Source: Alphaproteobacteria bacterium
GTDB taxonomy: Bacteria > Pseudomonadota > Alphaproteobacteria > GCA-2731375
DNA length: 51,431 nt
Assembly (NCBI GenBank): GCA_029937535.1
Contig: JAPYPT010000004.1
Coordinates: 1 to 51,431, forward strand
Direction of reading: 5' to 3'
The notes beneath the pieces were generated by a model that saw only the letters and a list, made by a program, of their open reading frames with translations, was not told where the DNA came from and ran no database searches. The position numbers and the translations under genes were made by a program. Positions 38,910 through 48,253 of this stretch are shown piece by piece (position 1 is the stretch's first letter; the number at the start of each line of letters is the position of its first letter).

Positions 38910-39006
38910 GTCATCCCCGGGCGTAGCGAAGCGGAGACCCGGGGATCCAGGGCCGCAAACACCTGAGTTTGTTGCCCTGGATTACCGGGTCGAGCCCGGT
39001 AATGAC
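38910..39006. repeat. Alphaproteobacteria-style composite palindrome (GTCATCCCCGGG...CCCGGTAATGAC)
   Basis: CCCCGGG/CCCGGGG hairpin (38915-38944), ATCCAGGGC/GCCCTGGAT stem (38945-38982), ATTACCGGG/CCCGGTAAT hairpin (38981-39003). Confidence 0.85.
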
Positions 39007-39017
39007 TCTAAATTGAA

Positions 39018-39914
39018 CTAATCGCGCGTCTTCGGCAGTTCGAAATCGGCTGCCCGCTCCACGACACGGAGGATTTCGCTCAAATCGCCATTCCCCAGGC
39101 CCATGGCCAGGGCCTGGCGCATGGTTTGATAGGTGGCGGCGGCGACGTTTTGCGGGACTTCCAGGCGTTCGGCTTCCATGCGCCACAGCATGGCGTCTTT
39201 TTCAATGATGTGCATGGGCGCTTCCATGTTGAAGGCCCGGTTCAGGATAAAATTGGGCACCTTGCTCAAGGTGGCGCTGTTCTGGCCGGAGCCGGAATTC
39301 ATCACGGCCAGGGCCTTTTCGGGATCAACGCCGCCCTTGGCGGCCATCACCAACGCCTCGCAGGCGATCACCAGGTTGGTGAAGGACATGATGTTGTTGG
39401 AAATCTTGACCAATTGGGCCTGCCCGACCTCCGCGCCCACATAGTGAATATCGCGGGCAAAGGATTGCAGGAAGGGTTCAACCTGGTCGTAGACCGCCTG
39501 GGGGCCGGATGTGACCACGGTGATGTCGCCATCCCAGGCCCGCTGCACGCCGCCGGTGATGGGGCTATCCAGCATGGCGATGCCTTTTTCCGATAGTGCG
39601 GCTTCCACCGCGGCCACTGCTTCGGTGCCCATGGTGCCCAGGTTGACGAAGGTTTGCATGGCGCCGCCCGCCAACACGCCGTCAGCACCGGAAACGATGG
39701 CGTGAAAGCTGTCGATGGTGGGCATGCAGGCGAATACGACCTCGGCCTCGTCCGCCACCTCCCGTGGCGAGGAGAGGATGCGCGCCTGTTTGTCGGCCAA
39801 GGATTTCGTCGCCTCGGGATTGATGTCAAAGACCGCCAGGGACTTCTCCTGATCCAGTACATTGCTCGCCAGGGGTAACCCGATACTGCCCGTTCCGATA
39901 AATCCCGCCTTCAT
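39018..39914 (-). CDS. NAD(P)-dependent oxidoreductase, 3-hydroxyisobutyrate dehydrogenase family
   Basis: MKAGFIGTGSIGLPLASNVLDQEKSLAVFDINPEATKSL, MLDSPITGGVQRAWDG, KISNNIMSFTNL. Start placed at the ATG at 39914. Confidence 0.92.
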   Translation of the reverse strand: MKAGFIGTGSIGLPLASNVLDQEKSLAVFDINPEATKSLADKQARILSSPREVADEAEVVFACMPTIDSFHAIVSGADGVLAGGAMQTFVNLGTMGTEAVAAVEAALSEKGIAMLDSPITGGVQRAWDGDITVVTSGPQAVYDQVEPFLQSFARDIHYVGAEVGQAQLVKISNNIMSFTNLVIACEALVMAAKGGVDPEKALAVMNSGSGQNSATLSKVPNFILNRAFNMEAPMHIIEKDAMLWRMEAERLEVPQNVAAATYQTMRQALAMGLGNGDLSEILRVVERAADFELPKTRD

Positions 39915-39999
39915 GCCGTTCTCTCCTATGTCTAAGCTGTGCTTTGTTGAAACCATGATACGATAAAGCACGCCGTCAGTACAAAGAACGGAGGGGTAG

Positions 40000-42216
40000 G
40001 TGTTCTTTACGACAAGAAATAACCAGCGGCCCTATCATCTTGGCGGATTTCCATTGGAGACCTTGCCCCGCGACGACAGCATCGTGGCGGAGGAAGCGGC
40101 CCGCCCGCCTGTCCTCGCGCCGAACTATGAACGCGCCGCCGATGGCCCCCTGGCCCGCTCCCTCCGCGGCTACCTGGAAATTTTCATCGAAACAGCCATG
40201 CGGGAGTCGGCGGGGGCAGAGGCGCCGGTGCCGGACGATCCCCACCGGCGCATGGTGGATGTCAAGGGATACGGTTATTTCATGAACGCTTCCCAGGTGG
40301 GTATTTGCCGCATTCCGGCCAATGCCTGGACCTCTGATGGCGGGCCGGCTGAGCATGCATTCGCAGTCGTTTTGTTGTTGGAACATGGCCGGGTGCCGGA
40401 GGCCGATAATCCGGCGGCCGGGTGGATCGCGCCGGCCCTGGCAGAGGCGGGGGATGCCCGTATCGGCGGCATTGCCGTCTGCCTGTCCGGGCACATTCAA
40501 AAGATGGGCCATCCCGCGGCGGCCCATGTCATGGGCGCCGGCGATCTGGATCTGGATCGCCTGGCGGTGCTGGCCGGGCTGGCCGTGCGGGACGGAGATC
40601 GTCTGCGCAATCCCTTCATCAAGGCTGGGTTTTCCATCGCGGCGGTCTCGACCTCTTATGGGCTGGAAACCGACCGGCCCTTGGCGGGGGCGGCATTGGG
40701 CGGCTTGGGCCTGGGTTATTGGCTGGGCCGGAACGGCGCCACGTCGGGGCGGGAACGCAACCGCCGGGCCGGGCGGGCGAGCCATCTCAGCGCCTATGCC
40801 ATGGAAACGGTGCCCCGGGTGGATCGCCCGACCACCTTGATTCTGGACGACGAGGTGCCCCGGGTTTCCAAACGCGCGGCTTTTTTCGACCGCGCCATGC
40901 GGGGCGATCTGGGTCCCAAGGCCAAGAAAGAGCGTAACCGCTTCGCCTTCAAACAACCCCATACCGCCGGCATGATGGCCTCCATGCGGGCCATGGTGCC
41001 GATCCAGGGCGGCGAACCAGCGGCCGATGCCACGCCGGGGGATTATGACGACCCGGCTGCCAACGCACGGGCGCTGAAGTCGCTATCCTACCTGCTGGGC
41101 GCCGATCTGACCGGCATTTGTGAAATTCCCAGATACGCCTGGTTCTCCCACGGCGCCAAGGGGGAGGAGATCACGCCCTATCACAAATATGCCGTGGTCA
41201 TGCTGATCGACCAGGAGTTCGACACCATGGAAGGGGCGGCGGGGGATGATTGGATTTCCGGCACCCAATCCATGCGGGCCTATTTGCGCGGGGCCGAGAT
41301 CGCCGGCGTCATGGGCGATACCCTGCGCCAGTTGGGCTTTCCGGCCCGTTCGCAAACCAACGTGGACAGCGATGTGCTGCATATCCCCCTGGTCTTGTGG
41401 GCCGGCCTGGGGGAATTGTCCCGCATTGGCGAATTGGTCCTCAACCCCTTTGTCGGGCCGCGCTTCAAATCCGTTGTGCTGACCACGGATATGCCCCTGG
41501 AAGTGGACAAACCGGTGGACTTCGGGCTGCAGTATTTCTGCGAACATTGCACGAAATGCGCCCGGGAATGCCCCTGCGATGCGATCTCCTGGGGCGCCAA
41601 AATCATCTTCAACGGTTACGAGATGTGGAAGCCGGACGCCGAACGCTGCGCCCGTTACCGCCTGACCAACGCCAAGGGCTCGGCCTGCGGCCGGTGCATG
41701 AAGACTTGCCCGCTGAACAAGGTGGTGACGGCCGATGGCCCTGTCCTTGAACGCATGGCCTCGTGGTGCGGCATCAATGCCCGCTGGCTGAAGCCAATCT
41801 TGGTGCCCATCGCCGTCTGGTTGGATGATTATCTGGGCAAGGGCCGGCGCAACCCGGTAAAGAAATGGTGGTTCGATCTGGAAGTGGTGGACGATGTCTG
41901 TATCGAACCCGTCAAGGGCGTTAGCCAGCGGGATCTGGACGTCGGCCACAAGATCGATCCCGCGAAACAAAAGATGGCCTATTACCCCGCTTCCATGATG
42001 CCCGTGCCCAACGATCTCAACGCCCAGCCGGTCGACCGCAAGGCCGCCATGGCCATGGGCGAGGTGCTGGAAAGCCCCATCACGGCGGCCATCCGGGCCG
42101 GCCGGGGACAGCCCGCGCCCGGCCATAATGCGCCGACGCCGCCCGATCCGAATGGTCCCAAGGGGCAGGATATCAAACCCACCGTTTATGGCACGGCAAG
42201 GGCGGAAAAAGGTTGA
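40000..42216 (+). CDS. Reductive-dehalogenase-domain protein with two Fe-S motifs, no Tat signal
   Basis: YFCEHCTKCARECPCDAISWG (CX2CX2CX3C, from about 41539) and CARYRLTNAKGSACGRCMKTCPLNK; AGLGELSRIGELVLNPFVGPRFKSVVLTTDMPLE. GTG start after GGAGG. Confidence 0.85.
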   Translation: MFFTTRNNQRPYHLGGFPLETLPRDDSIVAEEAARPPVLAPNYERAADGPLARSLRGYLEIFIETAMRESAGAEAPVPDDPHRRMVDVKGYGYFMNASQVGICRIPANAWTSDGGPAEHAFAVVLLLEHGRVPEADNPAAGWIAPALAEAGDARIGGIAVCLSGHIQKMGHPAAAHVMGAGDLDLDRLAVLAGLAVRDGDRLRNPFIKAGFSIAAVSTSYGLETDRPLAGAALGGLGLGYWLGRNGATSGRERNRRAGRASHLSAYAMETVPRVDRPTTLILDDEVPRVSKRAAFFDRAMRGDLGPKAKKERNRFAFKQPHTAGMMASMRAMVPIQGGEPAADATPGDYDDPAANARALKSLSYLLGADLTGICEIPRYAWFSHGAKGEEITPYHKYAVVMLIDQEFDTMEGAAGDDWISGTQSMRAYLRGAEIAGVMGDTLRQLGFPARSQTNVDSDVLHIPLVLWAGLGELSRIGELVLNPFVGPRFKSVVLTTDMPLEVDKPVDFGLQYFCEHCTKCARECPCDAISWGAKIIFNGYEMWKPDAERCARYRLTNAKGSACGRCMKTCPLNKVVTADGPVLERMASWCGINARWLKPILVPIAVWLDDYLGKGRRNPVKKWWFDLEVVDDVCIEPVKGVSQRDLDVGHKIDPAKQKMAYYPASMMPVPNDLNAQPVDRKAAMAMGEVLESPITAAIRAGRGQPAPGHNAPTPPDPNGPKGQDIKPTVYGTARAEKG

Positions 42217-42296
42217 TTTCGGGCCATTGACAGCCCTGGGCTTAGCTGGGAAGCTCCGCTTATAAAAAACGTTAAACAGGGCTAGGGGGCTGCTGT

Positions 42297-43277
42297 ATGT
42301 CGGAACCAGTTCTTGAGATCGACAATCTAAGTGTTCGTTTTAATCTCAAGCGCGGCGTATTGCGTGCGGTTGATGGGGTTTCCATAAAAGTCGGCAAGGG
42401 CGAGACTTTTGGCCTGGTGGGCGAGAGCGGTTCGGGCAAGACCGTGACCGCGCGCTCCATCATGCGCCTGGTGCCCACGCCACCGGGCGAAATCGCTTCC
42501 GGCACCGTGCGTTTCGAGGGGCGGGACATCTATCAGATGTCGGACGAGGAAATCCGGGAGATCCGCGGCCAGCACATAGCGATGGTTTTCCAGGAACCCA
42601 TGAGCGCGCTCAACCCCGTGTTCACGGTGGGCAGCCAGATCGGCGACCCCCTGCGCACCAACCTCGGGATGAGTAAACAGGAAGCGCGGGAACGTACGAT
42701 TGAGATGTTGCAGCTGGTGGGTATCCCCTCGCCCGCCACTCGGATCGACAATTATGTGCATGAATTTTCCGGCGGCATGCGGCAACGTGTCATGCTGGCC
42801 ATGGCATTGAGCTGCGACCCCACCTTCCTGATCGCGGATGAGCCGACCACGGCGCTGGACGTGACCATTCAGGCGGTGATCCTGGAACTGATTACCTCCA
42901 TGATTGAACGCTTCGATATGTCGTTGCTGTTTATCACCCATAATCTTGGCGTCGTGGCCCATGCTTGCGACAACATCGGCGTAATGTATGCCTCCCACCT
43001 GGTGGAAATGGGTAGCACGGAAGAGATATTCGCCAATCCCCAGCATCCCTACACAGTTGGCCTGCTGCGTTCGATTCCCCGTCTCGATGTGCAGGAAAAA
43101 TTTCTGACGCCCATTGATGGCACTGTTTGCAACATGATGGACCCGCCGCAAGGGTGTAAATTTCATCCGCGCTGTACCCAGGCCATGGATATCTGCAAGG
43201 AACGAATTCCTGAGTTCAAGGAACTGTCGCCCGGCCATTTCGCCGCCTGTCACCTGCATGAACAACCAACCGTCTAG
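42297..43277 (+). CDS. Dipeptide/oligopeptide ABC transporter ATP-binding protein (DppD/OppD-like)
   Basis: [20 protein letters not shown] (Walker A), [33 protein letters not shown]-terminal Cys-rich oligopeptide region. Confidence 0.95.
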   Translation: MSEPVLEIDNLSVRFNLKRGVLRAVDGVSIKVGKGETFGLVGESGSGKTVTARSIMRLVPTPPGEIASGTVRFEGRDIYQMSDEEIREIRGQHIAMVFQEPMSALNPVFTVGSQIGDPLRTNLGMSKQEARERTIEMLQLVGIPSPATRIDNYVHEFSGGMRQRVMLAMALSCDPTFLIADEPTTALDVTIQAVILELITSMIERFDMSLLFITHNLGVVAHACDNIGVMYASHLVEMGSTEEIFANPQHPYTVGLLRSIPRLDVQEKFLTPIDGTVCNMMDPPQGCKFHPRCTQAMDICKERIPEFKELSPGHFAACHLHEQPTV

Positions 43278-43319
43278 CCCCGTGCCGGCAAGACGCAGCG
43301 TACCGAGGCAGAAAAGCAC

Positions 43320-44297
43320 ATGACTGAAAACCTGTTGGAAGTTAAGGATCTGGTCAAACATTTCACCCTCAACGGTGATCTGGTCTCGCGCATCGCGGGC
43401 AAGACCCAGACGGTGAAGGCGGTTGACGGCATCAATTTCCATATTCGTCAGGGCGAGACGTTGGGCCTGGTCGGTGAATCCGGTTGTGGTAAATCGACCA
43501 CGGGCCGCCTGATTACCCGGCTGATTGAACCCACCGCCGGTGAGATCAAGCTGCATGGCGAGGACCTGCTGTCCTTTTCTCCCAAACGCATGCGGGAGAC
43601 GCGCCGGAATGTGCAATTGGTGTTTCAAGATCCCTATGCCTCGCTCAATCCCCGCAAGACCATCATGGATATTTTGAGCCGGCCGCTCGAAGTTCATAAG
43701 CTCGCGACGACTTGGCACGAAAAACGGGAACGGGTGCTGGAGCTTTTGAACCTGGTTGGCTTGGGGTCCGAACATATTGACCGCTATCCCCATGAATTTT
43801 CAGGCGGCCAACGCCAGCGTATCGCCATCGCTCGCGGCCTGGCCCTGACGCCTGAACTGGTCATTGGGGACGAACCTGTCTCCGCCCTTGATGTTTCAAT
43901 CCAGGCGCAGATCCTTAATCTGTTCCGCGAGCTGCAGGAAAAATTCTCCCTGACATATCTGTTCATCGCCCATGATTTGGCCGTCATCCGCCATATCAGC
44001 GACCGGGTCGCGGTGATGTATGTGGGCAAGATCGTTGAAACGGGCCCGGTGGCGACGATATTTTCCGATCCCCTGCACCCCTATACCAAGGCCCTGCTGG
44101 CCGCGGTGCCCGAGGCCGATCCGAAAAAGCCGCCCCCCCGACTGACCCTGGAAGGGGAGGTGGCGACGCCCATCGATCCCCCGCCCGGCTGCCGACTGAA
44201 CGGCCGTTGCCCCCTGGCCACGTCAATCTGTGGCGAGGTCGAACCCGCTTTGGTCTCCGTCGCGACAAACCATGAGGTGGCCTGCCACAATTTGTAG
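43320..44297 (+). CDS. Dipeptide/oligopeptide ABC transporter ATP-binding protein (DppF/OppF-like)
   Basis: [58 protein letters not shown]. Confidence 0.95.
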   Translation: MTENLLEVKDLVKHFTLNGDLVSRIAGKTQTVKAVDGINFHIRQGETLGLVGESGCGKSTTGRLITRLIEPTAGEIKLHGEDLLSFSPKRMRETRRNVQLVFQDPYASLNPRKTIMDILSRPLEVHKLATTWHEKRERVLELLNLVGLGSEHIDRYPHEFSGGQRQRIAIARGLALTPELVIGDEPVSALDVSIQAQILNLFRELQEKFSLTYLFIAHDLAVIRHISDRVAVMYVGKIVETGPVATIFSDPLHPYTKALLAAVPEADPKKPPPRLTLEGEVATPIDPPPGCRLNGRCPLATSICGEVEPALVSVATNHEVACHNL

Positions 44298-44319
44298 GTA
44301 GATTTCGCCAAGGAAATCA

Positions 44320-44352
44320 GGCCGCGGCCCCGTGAGGAGCGCGGCCTTTTTT
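44320..44352 (+). terminator. Rho-independent terminator downstream of the DppF-like gene
   Basis: GGCCGCG-N13-CGCGGCC followed by TTTTTT. Confidence 0.85.
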
Positions 44353-44374
44353 CTTCGGCCCAGATTGCGGCCAG

Positions 44375-45325
44375 CTAACGTGCCTGAATGCGCGGGTCGA
44401 GAATGTCCCGCAGGCCGTCGCCGAACAGGTTGAAGGCGAGCACGGCATAGCAGATCGCCAGACCTGGATACACGGCGATCATCGGATGGCTCTCCATATG
44501 TTCACGGGCGACGTTGAGGTCGCTGCCCCAATCCGGCGTCGGCGGCGGCGTGCCAAGTCCGAGGAACGACAGTGCCGCGATAATCAGAATGACATAACCC
44601 AGGCGCACGGTGGCATTGACGATCAGGGGCGAGATAATGTTGGGCAATATCTCCCGCAAGGCGATATGCAAGCTGCCCTCGCCGACAATATGGGCGGCTT
44701 CCACATATTCTTTTTTGGCCTCGACCATCGAGGTGCCCCGCGTCAGGCGGGCGATTTCGGGCATGGTGTTTATGCCCAGCGCAAAGACAAGTATAGAATC
44801 GTTCCAGAACCCCTCCAGCTTCCATTCCCGCGCCACGGTGATGATCAGCAAATAGAGCAATAATCCGGGAAAGGCGATGAGGCCGTCCACGCACCTCATG
44901 GCTATGGAATCGAAACGGCCGCCAAAGAAACCGGAAAAAACGCCAAGCGGAATACCCAGCACCAGCCCGAAGATAACGGCGGCGACGGCGATGGCGACAA
45001 TGCGCTGACCGCCATACAGGACGCGGGAATAAATATCCCGGCCAAACTTGTCGGTGCCGAAATAATGCTCCGCGCTGGCCGGCTGCAGGCGAATACGATA
45101 ATTGGGCTTGGTCGGCGGGTGGGTTGCCAGCACGGGCGTCAGGATACATACGGTAAACAGGGCGATCATCATGATCGCACCGATGGTTGCCGTCTTGCTT
45201 TTCAGCAACTCGTCCAGGGCATTTTGGGTTACGGTCCGTATGCGGCGCATGCGGATGGCAAAGGGCGTATCGTCCGGGCTGATGGTGTCAACGCGCTGGC
45301 GCGACTGCAATTGTTGGTCTGTCAT
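44375..45325 (-). CDS. ABC transporter permease (DppC/OppC-like)
   Basis: EHYFGTDKFGRDIYSRVLYGGQRIVAIAVAAV; BPD permease loop. Confidence 0.94.
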   Translation of the reverse strand: MTDQQLQSRQRVDTISPDDTPFAIRMRRIRTVTQNALDELLKSKTATIGAIMMIALFTVCILTPVLATHPPTKPNYRIRLQPASAEHYFGTDKFGRDIYSRVLYGGQRIVAIAVAAVIFGLVLGIPLGVFSGFFGGRFDSIAMRCVDGLIAFPGLLLYLLIITVAREWKLEGFWNDSILVFALGINTMPEIARLTRGTSMVEAKKEYVEAAHIVGEGSLHIALREILPNIISPLIVNATVRLGYVILIIAALSFLGLGTPPPTPDWGSDLNVAREHMESHPMIAVYPGLAICYAVLAFNLFGDGLRDILDPRIQAR

Positions 45326-45336
45326 GCTCGCGCCCC

Positions 45337-46287
45337 CTAACCCGCACCGACGCGTGGGTTCAACACGCGGTACAACAAATCAACCAGCAAATTAATGATC
45401 ACCACCATGATGCCCAAAACCAGCACGCCCGCCTGGATCACCGGGAAATCCCTGAGCTGGATGGCTGAGTAGATGGCCAAGCCGATACCCGGCCAGGAAA
45501 ATATCGTCTCCAGCACCACCGTGCCCCCCAGCAGGCTGGCCAATTGCAGGCCGGAAATGGTGATGGTCGGGATCATCGCATTGCGCAGGGTATATTTGTA
45601 GATCACCTTGCGCTCCGACAAGCCGAGGGAGCGCGCCGTATCAACGTACTCCTTGCTGATTTCGTCCAGCATGCTGGATCGCGTCAGCCGCGTGGTGAAC
45701 GCCGCCTGTCGAAATCCCACCGCCAGGGCCGGCAATATCAAGTACCATATGCTCCTCCCCACATCCTCCAGCGGTGACTCATAGCCGGATGACGGCAATA
45801 TTCCGAGATGTAGGGCAAATAGCAAAATACAAAGGATCGCAAACCAGAACTCCGGGATGGAAATGCCCGCCAGCGAGGTGATCTGGGCCCCATAATCCGT
45901 CAACGTATTACGATTGACCGCGGCCAAGGTGCCCAAAGGCACGGCAATCAGAATTGACAGCCCGATACCGACCAGCGCCAGGTACATGGTCGCCGGTATA
46001 CGCTCCATCAATTCGATGTTCACCGGTCGCCGCGTGACAAGGGATTTGCCGAAATCTCCCTGTAAGACATTACCGACCCAAATAAAATATTGCACATAGA
46101 TCGGCTTATTGAGGCCAAATTCCTCTTCCAAGGCGGCCCGGACCTCCGGGTCCTCTTCGCCGTCCGTGGCCGTCAAGGTATCGATGACGTCGCCAGGCAG
46201 GGCATGGACGAAGCCGAATACCAAGACCGAAAGGATAAAAATAACGGGAATAATCTGCAGTATGCGGTTTATGGCATAAATGAGCAT
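45337..46287 (-). CDS. ABC transporter permease (DppB/OppB-like)
   Basis: Multi-TM; GDFGKSLVTRRPVNIELMERIPATMYLALVGIGLSILIAVPLGTLAA; IFSWPGIGLAIYSAIQLRDFPVIQAGVLV. Confidence 0.95.
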   Translation of the reverse strand: MLIYAINRILQIIPVIFILSVLVFGFVHALPGDVIDTLTATDGEEDPEVRAALEEEFGLNKPIYVQYFIWVGNVLQGDFGKSLVTRRPVNIELMERIPATMYLALVGIGLSILIAVPLGTLAAVNRNTLTDYGAQITSLAGISIPEFWFAILCILLFALHLGILPSSGYESPLEDVGRSIWYLILPALAVGFRQAAFTTRLTRSSMLDEISKEYVDTARSLGLSERKVIYKYTLRNAMIPTITISGLQLASLLGGTVVLETIFSWPGIGLAIYSAIQLRDFPVIQAGVLVLGIMVVIINLLVDLLYRVLNPRVGAG

Positions 46288-46377
46288 GTCACGGGCTCCG
46301 GCATGGCGCGCCGACGACGTTTTCGACTATGAAAACGTCGCCGGACAACAAAAGCGCCTCTACTTTTAGATACGCGG

Positions 46378-47997
46378 TTAACCTTCCATATAGGCGGTAC
46401 GCACGCCGCCATTGGAAATGTTGAACGGACCGGCAAATGCTGGCGCATAGTCCTTCAACTTCTTGGTTGCCGCGGATGTCAACGGGATACCGTGGGTGTA
46501 GATCAAGGCACAATCTTCATTGACCATGCTTTCGACGTCCGTATACATCTCCTTACGCACGGAGTTGTCGCGGGTCGCCCGTGCCGCAATGATCAATTTG
46601 TCCGCTGCTTCGTTCTTATAACCGGTCCGCAACATGGTTGACGGTCCGGTCGACAGAACGTTGACGGAATACCATTGATCAGGCTCGAAGCGGTAGCTGT
46701 TCGCGGTCGAATCGACGCCGTAGTCGTTCTTTTTGTACTTTTTACGCAGGACGGGATTGTCGAAAATTTCGTTGGTCACCTTAAAACCGGCTTCCTCGAG
46801 CATGGAATAGACGATTTCACCAGTCTGACGCATGTATGCATAGGCCTGCCGCGCGACCACGGCAACGGGCGTATTCTTGGCATTCAGCTTGCGCAGGATC
46901 GCCTTGGATTTTTCGGGATCGTATTCCTTGATGTTCTTGATATCAGGCATGTGCCAGGAGCTTGAGGTACCGTAGAAACCGTACAGTTTCTCGCTCAGGC
47001 CATTGAAAATCGACTGATGGATGGCTTCCCTATCGATGGCGTGGGCCAAGGCTTGCCGCATCAACTTACCATCCGCCGCGCTCATGGCGAAGGGTCCCGA
47101 TTTTGACTGCACCGCAAGATAACCGGCACCAACTTGCGGGATATCCCAGGTATTGTAGTTGGCGGTTTCGTTTTTCTTGAAATTCGCGGCATCCGCATAG
47201 GACATGTTCTCGATCAGGTCGACCTCGCCCGTGCGCAGGGCGGTCAAGCGAACCTTGTCCTCTTTCTTCGGATAGCCAATGATCGCGTCGAGATAGGGCA
47301 GGGAATTACCGGCGGCATCGGTTTGCCAGAAATTCTCGAACCGAACCATCTCGGTCTTGTTATAGCGTTTCCAACTGACGAATTTGAAGGGTCCGCAACC
47401 GATGGGATGGGTATCCACTTGATCCACGGCATTGGGCGCGATCAGATTAACCGGATAATAGGTCACGCTGGCCAGGAACACGGCACTTGGCGTACTCAAT
47501 TCGATCCGCAGGGTGTACTTATCGACCGCCGTGATATTTTTCACAATTTTGAAAAAGCTGCGATGGAAGGAATGGCTGGTTTTCGGGTCGCGTACCCGGT
47601 CATAGTTCCACTTGATCGCCGGTGCGTCCACGTCGGCGCCATTGTGGAAGGTCACACCTTTCTTGATCTTGAAGGTGTAGGTCATCATGTCATCGGAGAC
47701 GGTCCATTCCTCGCCAATGGCCGGAACGATATCCATGTTGGCGTCGATATCGAGCAGGCCGCCCGAGGTCGCGGCCAATGGGTGCGAGACGTAATAGATG
47801 ACGTTGCGTTGCGGATCCAGGCCACGGGCGTCGGCGCGGGTTGAAAACCGCAGTGTGCCGCCTTTTTTCTTGGCCGCGAATGCCGCGCCCGGCACGGTGG
47901 CCGCCGCGGCGCCCGCCACGCCTGCTGCTGCCGTCGTGGCAATGAATTCACGCCTGGTCTGTTTGCCGAATGAGTTGCTGATTTTCTGCTCGGACAT
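46378..47997 (-). CDS. ABC transporter substrate-binding protein (SBP family 5), Tat-type signal peptide
   Basis: N-terminus KQTRREFIATTAAAGVAGAAAATVPGAAFAAKK (twin-Arg); YTFKIKKGVTFHNGADVDAPAIKWNYDRVRDP. Confidence 0.94.
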   Translation of the reverse strand: MSEQKISNSFGKQTRREFIATTAAAGVAGAAAATVPGAAFAAKKKGGTLRFSTRADARGLDPQRNVIYYVSHPLAATSGGLLDIDANMDIVPAIGEEWTVSDDMMTYTFKIKKGVTFHNGADVDAPAIKWNYDRVRDPKTSHSFHRSFFKIVKNITAVDKYTLRIELSTPSAVFLASVTYYPVNLIAPNAVDQVDTHPIGCGPFKFVSWKRYNKTEMVRFENFWQTDAAGNSLPYLDAIIGYPKKEDKVRLTALRTGEVDLIENMSYADAANFKKNETANYNTWDIPQVGAGYLAVQSKSGPFAMSAADGKLMRQALAHAIDREAIHQSIFNGLSEKLYGFYGTSSSWHMPDIKNIKEYDPEKSKAILRKLNAKNTPVAVVARQAYAYMRQTGEIVYSMLEEAGFKVTNEIFDNPVLRKKYKKNDYGVDSTANSYRFEPDQWYSVNVLSTGPSTMLRTGYKNEAADKLIIAARATRDNSVRKEMYTDVESMVNEDCALIYTHGIPLTSAATKKLKDYAPAFAGPFNISNGGVRTAYMEG

Positions 47998-48253
47998 ATG
48001 AAGGCCTCCCTTATGCGAGCCACTCTAAAATGTGTGCCCAAGTTCGGCGGACAGGCTAGCAGACAATTGGTGTCTGCCTCCCCCCAAAATTCCACCGGGT
48101 ACGTCGGCACGCGTACGCTTCTGTTTTTTGCGCTTCGCTAGGGCGAGTGTAACGAGGGTGGCGCGATGATAGCAAATGAAAATTCATTATCCTTGCCGGT
48201 GAAATAACGACTTGGAACATTGACAGCGCGCCCTTGTTGCGCCGCAATGAGGC

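Noticed and set aside
38911-39186. 91-aa ORF through the palindrome
   Set aside because: Produced by translating the repeat; low-complexity and no homologous motifs.
48224-48253. TTGACA upstream of the acyl-CoA dehydrogenase-like gene as a sigma-70 promoter
   Set aside because: No convincing -10 hexamer at the right spacing.
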